A stretch of DNA of 28,544 nucleotides from Candidatus Methylomirabilota bacterium (GTDB lineage Bacteria; Methylomirabilota; Methylomirabilia; Methylomirabilales; 2-02-FULL-66-22), in contig JACQXP010000461.1 of NCBI GenBank assembly GCA_016208645.1, positions 1 to 28,544 of the forward strand. The letters are read 5' to 3'. This document shows positions 22,579 through 28,544 of the stretch, piece after piece (the first letter of the stretch is position 1; every line of letters begins with the position of its first letter). The position numbers and the translations under genes are program-made. The notes under the pieces are model-generated. The model saw only the letters and a program-made list of their open reading frames with translations, did not search any database and was not told the origin of the DNA.

Positions 22579-23925
22579 CTACACCTGGGCCAAGCGCACC
22601 CGCTCGATCCAGACGCGGTACTCCCCGGGATACCCCACCCGATTCTGGAGACTCTTCACCCGGTCCAGAATGCCGGTCACGCGCTCGCCGGGGAGGCGGG
22701 CCTGGCCCGCCAGCCGATCGGCCACCGCGCCCACCTTCTCCTGCGCCTCGGTCGCCGCGTCCGCCAGGACCTCCTCGTAGCCGCTGGCGGTCCCCAGCAG
22801 ATAGTGCTCCAGCATGTGCTGGGAGACCACCCGCCCGTGCTTCAGCGAGGCCAGGATATTGCCCTTGCCCGTCACCGCATTCCCCACGGCGAAGACCCCT
22901 TCCAGGCCCTCCACCTCGCCGGTGCGCCGGTCCTTGATCCGGTACATGTCGCCGTGCATCTCGACGCCCGGGATGGGCTCGGGAATGCTGCCGATGGAGC
23001 TGACGACCATCCGGGAGGGGGCGCTCTGCTTCGTCCCACTCCGCGTCACCGCTCGCCCGTCCTTCACCTCGGTGGCGGCCAGGGTGAGGCCCGCCAGCCG
23101 GTCACCGTCCGCCAGGTATCCCACGGGCACCCGCTGATCCTGGAAGCTAAACAGGTACTTCTCCGCGAAGGTCTGGAGGAGCCGCCGCCGAGTCGCCCGC
23201 GTCTTCTCCGTTTGTTCGGGCGTGGCGTCCTCCGGGATCTCCGCCAGCGGCATGTCCTCCACGCGGCGGCGGTAGATGAGGGTACATCCCTTGAGGCCAA
23301 GGCCGGCGAGGCTGAGATCCAGCTCGCTCAAGACCTTCTGGATTCCCCGGCGCTCCAACTCGTACAGCGGGGTGCTGTCCCCGCGCCCCGCCAGGGCCCG
23401 GGCGACCGTCTCCAGCATCAGGATCTTGACCACGTCCAGCGAGGCCAGGCCGCCCCCGATGACGATGGCCCCGTCCTCCAGTTCGACCGTGGGCCCCCGA
23501 TACCCGGCTTCGGGATGATGGTGGAACCAGTAGACGAGCGGGTTCTGGTAGTAGAAGCCGCACCCGACAAACTGATCCACGCCCGGCAGGGGCAGCGGAC
23601 GATCCCGCCAGGCCCCCAGGGCCAGGACCACGGCGCTCAGGCCCCACACCAGGACGTCTTCCAGTGAGAGGTCCCGGCTCAGCTTCGTTCGGGGGACGAA
23701 GTGCACAAGGGGATGGGACAGCTTGTCGTCAATTTTTTGCTCTTCCTGAAGGCGCAGGTTCACGTGCCAGCGGGGCAGCCCGTCCTCGATCTTCCCGTAG
23801 GGACGGTCGTTCTGCTCCAGCACGATGCACAGGATGCCCCGCTGGGCGAGCTGGAACGCCGCCTCGGATCCGGCCACGGCCCCACCGGCAATCAGAACGA
23901 CATGCTGCGGATTCGCCTGGGGCAT
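22579..23925 (-). CDS. FAD/NAD(P)-dependent oxidoreductase
   Basis: This 448-residue flavoprotein resembles the small subunit of glutamate synthase and ferredoxin-NADP reductase types. The first dinucleotide-binding motif is VVLIAGGAVAGSEAAFQLA, a variant of GxGxxG with Ala-Gly-Gly-Ala, and the second is GAIVIGGGLASLDVVKI. GVFAVGNAVTGKGNILASL near the C-terminus is the FAD-contacting motif of the family. No Fe-S cysteine clusters are evident. ATG 23925 follows GAAGAGGCGTC. It lies 95 bases downstream of the MFS gene on the same strand, separated by repeat L, and may form an operon with it. Electron partner unknown. Confidence 0.85.
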   Translation of the reverse strand: MPQANPQHVVLIAGGAVAGSEAAFQLAQRGILCIVLEQNDRPYGKIEDGLPRWHVNLRLQEEQKIDDKLSHPLVHFVPRTKLSRDLSLEDVLVWGLSAVVLALGAWRDRPLPLPGVDQFVGCGFYYQNPLVYWFHHHPEAGYRGPTVELEDGAIVIGGGLASLDVVKILMLETVARALAGRGDSTPLYELERRGIQKVLSELDLSLAGLGLKGCTLIYRRRVEDMPLAEIPEDATPEQTEKTRATRRRLLQTFAEKYLFSFQDQRVPVGYLADGDRLAGLTLAATEVKDGRAVTRSGTKQSAPSRMVVSSIGSIPEPIPGVEMHGDMYRIKDRRTGEVEGLEGVFAVGNAVTGKGNILASLKHGRVVSQHMLEHYLLGTASGYEEVLADAATEAQEKVGAVADRLAGQARLPGERVTGILDRVKSLQNRVGYPGEYRVWIERVRLAQV

Positions 23926-23947
23926 GACGCCTCTTCAAGGACCATTG

Positions 23948-24022
23948 GCGATTGCAGATTGAAGATTGCAGATCGCAGATTGAATTTCAATCCGAAATCT
24001 GTAATCCGCAATCTGCAATATC
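23948..24022. repeat. Short-word inverted repeat block L
   Basis: The left arm (23949-23983) is built of GATTGCAGATTGAAGATTGC and AGATCGCAGATTGAA. The right arm (23985-24020) reads TCAATCCGAAATCTGTAATC and CGCAATCTGCAATATC, roughly its complement. The MFS stop codon (24021-24023) sits at its edge. Confidence 0.8.
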
Positions 24023-25376
24023 AGGTGGCGGCCGGCGCCGCCACCTCGCGTCCCCAGCGAAAGGCGGGGTGGACCAGGAAGACGAGAATGGCCCCGGCCA
24101 GCCCGACCGCGGCGGCCAGGTAGCACGCGCCGGCGAATGATCCCGACGCATCCTTGATCCAGCCCGTGGCGATCGGAGCCACCAGGGAGCCGATGAAGTT
24201 GATGGTGTTGTTCATGCCGAACGAGGTCCCCTGGATCCGGGCCGGCGTGATCTCGGCCAGGAGGGCGTAGATCGGCGCCCACACCCCCCAGATGCAGAAA
24301 CCCGCGGCGAAGACCAGACACGCCAGGAGGATCGGCGAGGCCCTGAGGGACACGGCCGTCCCCATCAGCAGCATGGCCCCCGCCATGCCCAGGAGGATCA
24401 GGGCGGCCAGCCCCTTGCGCCCTTTCCCCCGCCTGGCCAGACGATCGCTGGCACTTCCCATGAGCAGCAGGCCCGGGATGGCGGAGACCCCCAGGAGGCT
24501 CGCCAGCAAGGACGACCGCGAGAGCTCCCTCACGCCGATCTCGAGAAACATGGCCGGGGCCCAGATCCCCACGACCCACAGGCAGTAGATCGGGGCGATG
24601 CCTGCGAGATACGTGAACCACAGATCAGCCTTTCGGACCCCAGGCTGCTGGCGGACCAGGCACAGGACGAAGGCCGCCGGGAACAGCAGGGAGGACCAGA
24701 GAAGCAGTGGCCGATCCGTCGCGAGTCCACCCAGGAGCGCCAGCGGAAAGGGAACGAGCAACAGCCACATCCAACCCGGCAGCCTGACCCCGCGGGTGCG
24801 GGGCGGCTCCTGGATCAACCGCCAGACGACCGCTCCCGCCACCAGTGAAGGGATCGCGAAGATTACGAAGACCATCCGCCACCCCCACCAATCCGCAATC
24901 ACGCCGGCGAGGGAAATCCCGATGGCCATGCCCATCCCGAGTCCCGTGAACGAGACCCCTTGGCCGAAGCCCATCTTGTCCGCGGGCGTGTAGGCCGCGA
25001 TCACCGGCCGATCATTCCCGAAGTAGGTCCCCTGCCCGACGCCGGTCAGGAAGCGCGCCAGGAACAGGAGGCTGAAGGTGGGGGCCAATCCTGTCCCCAG
25101 CGACATCAGGCCCCACCAGAGGGGCGCCAGGACCAGGATCGTCTTCTTCCCGATCCAATCGCCCAGGACCCCGGCCGGCAACTGCATGAAGGTGTAGGCG
25201 TAGAAAAAGGCCGTGGCCAGCAGACCGGCCTGCGCGTAGGTGAGCTGGAACTCGCGCATGATGGGGACCAGCACCGGGGACAGCCCCATCCGCACGAGGT
25301 AATTGGTGATCCAGGCAAAGATCAGGACCGCCCAGACCGTGTGGTAGGATTGCCAGCCCTTCGGCTCTTGGCTCAT
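24021..25376 (-). CDS. MFS transporter (anion:cation symporter-like)
   Basis: This 451-residue protein has twelve predicted hydrophobic helices in two halves, with the MFS loop 2-3 motif as GDWIGKKTILV and an ordered first helix VWAVLIFAWITNYLVRMGLS. The pattern of TM1-TM4 (MREFQLTYAQAGLLATAFFYAY) resembles the anion:cation symporter family that imports sugar acids, phthalate and similar anions. The second half has GSASDRLARRGKGRKG at the equivalent loop. The start codon ATG 25376 and the first residues SQEPKG lie in the word-repeat M (GAGCCATGAGCCAAGAGCC), so the N-terminus is partly repeat-derived or the true start is internal. Confidence 0.87.
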   Translation of the reverse strand: MSQEPKGWQSYHTVWAVLIFAWITNYLVRMGLSPVLVPIMREFQLTYAQAGLLATAFFYAYTFMQLPAGVLGDWIGKKTILVLAPLWWGLMSLGTGLAPTFSLLFLARFLTGVGQGTYFGNDRPVIAAYTPADKMGFGQGVSFTGLGMGMAIGISLAGVIADWWGWRMVFVIFAIPSLVAGAVVWRLIQEPPRTRGVRLPGWMWLLLVPFPLALLGGLATDRPLLLWSSLLFPAAFVLCLVRQQPGVRKADLWFTYLAGIAPIYCLWVVGIWAPAMFLEIGVRELSRSSLLASLLGVSAIPGLLLMGSASDRLARRGKGRKGLAALILLGMAGAMLLMGTAVSLRASPILLACLVFAAGFCIWGVWAPIYALLAEITPARIQGTSFGMNNTINFIGSLVAPIATGWIKDASGSFAGACYLAAAVGLAGAILVFLVHPAFRWGREVAAPAAT

Positions 25377-25440
25377 GGCTCTCGGTCGTCGGCGGTCCGT
25401 TCTCGGTTCTTGGTCCTCGGTTCACGGCACTCGGTGCGCT
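25362..25440. repeat. Short-word repeat block M at the MFS start
   Basis: GGCTCTTGGCTCATGGCTCTCGG and then CGGTTCTTGGTCCTCGGTTC-type words run across the MFS start codon and 60 bases upstream. This is the same family as block A. No promoter was recognised here. Confidence 0.7.
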
Positions 25441-25507
25441 GTTTCGCGAGCGGCGCATTCTATCCGGGAAACCCCAGGCCGTCACGGGGAAACTGCCGAA
25501 ACACCCC

Positions 25508-25586
25508 TTTCAACCGCCAAGAACGCCAGGAATTCCCTTTATTGTCCGGCCAGTCTTGGCGCCCTTGGCGTCATGGCGGTTCACCC
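25508..25586. repeat. Short-word inverted repeat block N
   Basis: AACCGCCAAGAACGCCAGGA (25512-25531) pairs with words at 25553-25582 (TCTTGGCGCCCTTGGCGTC, ATGGCGGTTC). It is another word family with the same left-arm/right-arm design. Confidence 0.7.
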
Positions 25587-25593
25587 TCCGGGC

Positions 25594-25631
25594 AAAAAAA
25601 TGCCCCCGGTCCGATTGCTCGGACCGGGGGC
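25594..25631 (-). terminator. Strong intrinsic terminator, minus strand
   Basis: Perfect 13-bp arms at 25602-25614 and 25619-25631 (GCCCCCGGTCCGA / TCGGACCGGGGGC) with a TTGC loop. On the minus strand the hairpin is followed by seven Ts (25600-25594). An additional 10-bp stem lies just before it (25637-25646 with 25660-25669, CGCGGGACCG/CGGTCCCGCG). Confidence 0.9.
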
Positions 25632-25677
25632 CTGGTCGCGGGACCGGGGAGGGGGGAGTCGGTCCCGCGGCAACAGC

Positions 25678-25844
25678 TTAGAAATTCCAGGACTCGGTGA
25701 AGATCAGTGAACCGAGGAGCCTGGGATGATGCTCACACTTCTCAGCCTCCCACAGGCTACCCTCACGAAAGGCAAATGGCGTGCCATCTCCGTGTCCGCA
25801 GGGCCTTTCCTGCGTTCACACCCCAGGCAGCCGCAACCGCCCAT
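25678..25844 (-). pseudogene. Candidate small Cys/His-rich protein gene, one-base frameshift
   Basis: From ATG 25844 the minus strand reads MGGCGCLGCERRKGP. Near 25799-25804 (GGCCC on the minus strand) the protein-like signal moves to another frame reading CGHGDGTPFAFREGSLWEAE, then KCEHHPRLLGSLIFTESWNF, ending at TAA 25678, 47 bases before the strong terminator. Adding one base gives about 55 residues with a CxCxxC start and further Cys and His residues, suggesting metal binding. No family is recognised. A GTGACA...AAATAT promoter-like pair lies near 25907-25936. The evidence is composition and the terminator only. Confidence 0.4.
25772..25786 (-). promoter_or_regulatory. Sigma-54-type promoter match
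   Basis: The minus strand carries TGGCACG (25786-25780), four bases, then TTGC (25775-25772), matching the core sigma-54 consensus TGGCACG-N4-TTGC. Transcription would begin near 25760 and run about 160 bases to the terminator at 25594-25631. It overlaps the candidate small gene, so one of the two readings may be coincidental. Confidence 0.4.
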
Positions 25845-26047
25845 TTTTCTGGCCGCTCGGGGTGATTCCGAATTTTTTGAGAGGTTTCCGACCGGGAACG
25901 TGTCCGATATTTGTTGAGCCACTTTGTCTCTGTCACGGGACCCGGGATGAGACAATCCGGACCACGGCGCGACCCGGTGGGTCACTCTCCACGTCGCGCC
26001 CCCCCCGGCGGGCCCTCCCCTCTCGGAAGCCCCGCCCCAGGCTTCTT

Positions 26048-26083
26048 TCACGATTCACGCCTCAGGCTTCACGTTTCAGGTTC
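26048..26083. repeat. Short-word repeat block O at the uvrA stop
   Basis: TCACGATTCACGCCTCAGGC and TTCACGTTTCAGG words run across the uvrA stop codon, so the last few UvrA residues (NLKREA) come from this repeat. No complementary arm is seen. The rest of 25845-26047 is non-coding with no recognised feature. Confidence 0.55.
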
Positions 26084-28544
26084 TCCCTGCCCTTGCCGTT
26101 TCGCAGGACCCGCTGCAGAAACTGCCCGGTGTAGGATCCCTTGCTCCGGGCGATCTCCTCGGGCGTGCCGGTGGCAACCACTCGCCCGCCGTCGTCGCCC
26201 CCTTCGGGCCCGAGATCAATCACATAGTCGGCCGTCTTGATGACGTCCAGGTTGTGCTCGATGACCAGCACGGTGTTGCCGGCGTCCCGCAGCCGGTGCA
26301 GCACGTCCAGGAGCTGCTGGATGTCCGCGAAGTGGAGGCCGGTCGTCGGCTCGTCCAGGATGTACAGGGTTCGCCCCGTGCTCCGACGGCTGAGCTCCCG
26401 GCTCAGCTTCACCCGCTGTGCCTCGCCGCCGGACAGCGTCGTGGCCGACTGTCCCAGCCTGATGTAGCCCAGGCCGACGTCGTACAGCGTCTGGAGCTTC
26501 TCCTTGATCCGCGGCACGTTCTCGAAGAAGCGCAGGGCCTCCTCCACCGTCATGTCCAGCACGTCGGCGATGCTCCTCCCCTTGTACTTGACCTCCAGGG
26601 TCTCCCGGTTGTAGCGCTTGCCCTTGCAGACGTCGCAGGTCACGTAGACGTCCGGCAGGAAGTGCATCTCGATCTGGATCAGGCCGTCCCCCTGGCAGGC
26701 CTCGCAGCGGCCCCCCTTGACGTTGAAGCTGAACCGGCCCGGCTGGTAGCCGCGCATCCGGGCCTCCGGGGTGAGGGCGTACAGCTCCCGGATGAAGCCG
26801 AAGACGCCGGTGTAGGTGGCCGGGTTGCTGCGCGGGGTCCGCCCGATGGGCGCTTGGTCAATGTCAATGACCTTGTCGATGTGCTGCACGCCCAGGATCT
26901 TGTCGTGCTCCCCGGGCCGTTCCCGCCCGCCGTACAGCTTGGCATCCAGGGACTTGCGCAGGATGTCGGTCACCAGGGTGCTCTTGCCCGAGCCGGACAC
27001 GCCGGTGACGCAGGTGAACAGCCCCAGCGGGATCTCCACGTCGATGTGCTTCAGATTGTGCTCCCGGGCGCCCACGATGGTGAGGGTCTGCCCCGTGGGG
27101 GGCCGCCGCACGCGGGGCACGGGGATGCTGAGCTCCCCGGACAGGTACCGCCCCGTCAGGGACTGCCGGCTGGCGGCGATGTCCTGTGGCGTCCCGGCGG
27201 CCACCACCCGCCCGCCGGAGGTGCCCGCCCCCGGCCCCAGGTCAATGACGTAGTCCGCGGACCGGATCGTCTCCTCGTCGTGCTCCACCACCAGGACCGT
27301 GTTGCCCAGGTCGCGGAGCCGCTTCAGGGTATTCAGCAGGCGGACGTTGTCTCGCTGGTGCAGGCCGATGCTCGGCTCATCCAGGATATAGAGGACGCCC
27401 ACCAGGGAGCTGCCGATCTGGGTCGCCAGCCGGATGCGCTGCCCCTCGCCGCCCGCCAGCGTCGCGGCCGTCCGGTCCAGCGTCAGGTAATCCAGGCCCA
27501 CGTTGATCAGGAAGCCCAGCCGCTCCCGGATCTCCTTCAGGATCCGCCGGGCGATCTCCCGCTCTTTCTCGGTCAGGGCCAGATCCCCGTTCCCGGAACC
27601 GGAGCCGCTCCGGGCGGGCTCCCCTGGCCCGGACCCGGCCAGGGCGGCAAAAAATGCCGTCGCCTCCTTGACCGACTTCCTGGTCAGCTCGGAGATGTTC
27701 ACGCCCCCCACCCGGATGGCCAGGGACTCCTTCCGCAGGCGGGCGCCCAAGCACTCCGGGCAGGGCCGGATGCTGACCAGCCGCTCCACGTACGTCTCGA
27801 TCTCCTCCCGCACCCGGGAGGACTGCGTGTCCTTGTAGCGCCGGTCCAGGCTGCCCAGGCTGGAGCCGAAGAACTCCTCCCCCAGAGATCGCAGGCTGCT
27901 GTCCAGGCCCGCCATCGGGCCGTCCACCTTCGTGCCCAGCCCGTCGCAGGCCGGGCAGGCTCCATGGGGGTTGTTGAAGGAGAAGATCCGCGGGCTGATC
28001 TCCGGATAGCTCACCCCGCACTCGATGCAGGCCATCCGCTCGGAGAAGGTCAGGTCCCTCTCTGCCTCGGGCAGATTGATGGTCACGATCCCATCCGCCA
28101 GCTTCAGCGCCGTCTCCAGCGAGTCGGCCAACCGCCGCGGCAGATCCGGCGTGACTACCAGGCGGTCCACCACCACCTCGATGGTATGCTTCCTGTTCTT
28201 GTCCAGCTCGATGGGCTCGTCCAGGTCGCGGAGCTTCCCGTTCACCCGCACCCGGACGAAGCCCTCCTTGCGCATCTGGCTGAAGATCTGCCGGTATTCC
28301 CCCTTGCGCCCGCGGACCACGGGCGCCAGGACCTGAATCTTGGTCCCCGCGGGCAAGGCCAGGACCTGGTCCACGATCTGGGTGACCGTCTGGGACGTGA
28401 TGGGCTTGCCGCAGCTATAGCAGTGGGGACGGCCGATGCGGGCGTACAGGACGCGCAGGTAGTCGTAGATCTCGGTGACGGTGGCCACCGGGGAGCGGGG
28501 ATTCTTGCTGGTGGTCTTTTGCTCGATGGAGATAGCCGGAGACA
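26062..28544 (-). CDS. uvrA: Excinuclease ABC subunit A (UvrA), N-terminus beyond the window
   Basis: UvrA is the damage-recognition ATPase of nucleotide excision repair. The frame runs past the window edge; the first visible residues are SPAISIEQKTTSKNPRSP, so about 80-100 N-terminal residues with the first Walker A are missing. Seen are the zinc-module CxxC pairs (CIECG, CPACDG; CEACQGDG, CDVCKGK), first-domain signature TLAGGEGQRIRLATQIGS and Walker B LYILDEPSIGL, second Walker A GVSGSGKSTLV and second signature TLSGGEAQRVKLSRELSR. The first signature departs from the usual LSGGEAQ. A Gly/Ser-rich insert (GSGPGEPARSGSGSGNG) of about 20 residues precedes DLALTEKEREIA. Confidence 0.96.
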   Translation of the reverse strand, partial: SPAISIEQKTTSKNPRSPVATVTEIYDYLRVLYARIGRPHCYSCGKPITSQTVTQIVDQVLALPAGTKIQVLAPVVRGRKGEYRQIFSQMRKEGFVRVRVNGKLRDLDEPIELDKNRKHTIEVVVDRLVVTPDLPRRLADSLETALKLADGIVTINLPEAERDLTFSERMACIECGVSYPEISPRIFSFNNPHGACPACDGLGTKVDGPMAGLDSSLRSLGEEFFGSSLGSLDRRYKDTQSSRVREEIETYVERLVSIRPCPECLGARLRKESLAIRVGGVNISELTRKSVKEATAFFAALAGSGPGEPARSGSGSGNGDLALTEKEREIARRILKEIRERLGFLINVGLDYLTLDRTAATLAGGEGQRIRLATQIGSSLVGVLYILDEPSIGLHQRDNVRLLNTLKRLRDLGNTVLVVEHDEETIRSADYVIDLGPGAGTSGGRVVAAGTPQDIAASRQSLTGRYLSGELSIPVPRVRRPPTGQTLTIVGAREHNLKHIDVEIPLGLFTCVTGVSGSGKSTLVTDILRKSLDAKLYGGRERPGEHDKILGVQHIDKVIDIDQAPIGRTPRSNPATYTGVFGFIRELYALTPEARMRGYQPGRFSFNVKGGRCEACQGDGLIQIEMHFLPDVYVTCDVCKGKRYNRETLEVKYKGRSIADVLDMTVEEALRFFENVPRIKEKLQTLYDVGLGYIRLGQSATTLSGGEAQRVKLSRELSRRSTGRTLYILDEPTTGLHFADIQQLLDVLHRLRDAGNTVLVIEHNLDVIKTADYVIDLGPEGGDDGGRVVATGTPEEIARSKGSYTGQFLQRVLRNGKGRENLKREA

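Noticed and set aside
25704..26051. 115-residue minus-strand frame
   Set aside because: It spans the gap in a single frame without a start site or domain; only its central part (MGGCGCLGC) is protein-like, and that is reported in the frameshifted candidate.

Overview
The window is about 28.5 kb of GC-rich (roughly two-thirds G+C by eye), densely coding bacterial chromosome. No rRNA, tRNA or CRISPR array is visible. Gene content (sigma-54 regulation, ECF sigma/anti-sigma pair, remnant of a TRAP-type permease, Tat-exported hydrolase, candidate selenoprotein, a 31-residue bS22/AURKAIP1-type peptide) and the unusually abundant short-word intergenic repeats fit an uncultured soil or subsurface lineage such as Methylomirabilota/Rokubacteria or a deltaproteobacterial group. 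That assignment is inference, not proof.

Layout. 1-4175 (+): cold-shock protein, an ABC-2 exporter (ATPase plus permease), a VOC/glyoxalase protein and an Ldh-family malate/lactate dehydrogenase. 4184-5825 (-): C-terminal scrap of a probable TRAP DctM permease, a REP-associated tyrosine transposase bounded by 28-bp inverted ends, and an OsmC-family gene with UGA exactly at the catalytic cysteine. 6069-7809 (+): two exported hydrolase-fold proteins. 7872-11981 (-): small frameshifted membrane protein, Tim44-domain protein, RlmD, alpha/beta hydrolase. 12300-14549 (-): ECF sigma factor, zinc-finger anti-sigma factor and two translationally coupled secreted proteins. 14624-14973 (-): two mini-genes. 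15036-18013 (-): sensor kinase and NtrC-type sigma-54 regulator. 18315-22470 (-): flavin reductase, a large GAF hybrid kinase lacking its phosphoacceptor histidine, and a fossil kinase. 22579-25376 (-): FAD oxidoreductase and MFS transporter. 25594-25844 (-): a possible Cys/His-rich small gene with a strong terminator. 26062-28544 (-): uvrA, cut by the window edge.

The dominant unexplained structure is a set of about fifteen blocks built from short degenerate words (6-12 bp; for example GGCTCTCGG, ATCTGCG, TTCGAATGTCGAACG, GCAGATTG, CTTCTGCC, AACCGCCAAG). Most have a left arm of one word followed by a right arm of its complement, and different word families are nested inside each other. They fill most intergenic gaps, reach into start and stop codons, separate sigma from anti-sigma, and interrupt all three histidine-kinase ATPase domains at the same surface loop without breaking frame in the two intact genes.

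Several short genes here (osmC, the small membrane protein, the Cys/His-rich peptide) are broken only by one-base changes in or next to G/C runs. Either they are recent pseudogenes or the assembly has homopolymer errors; this must be settled before reading biology into the breaks.
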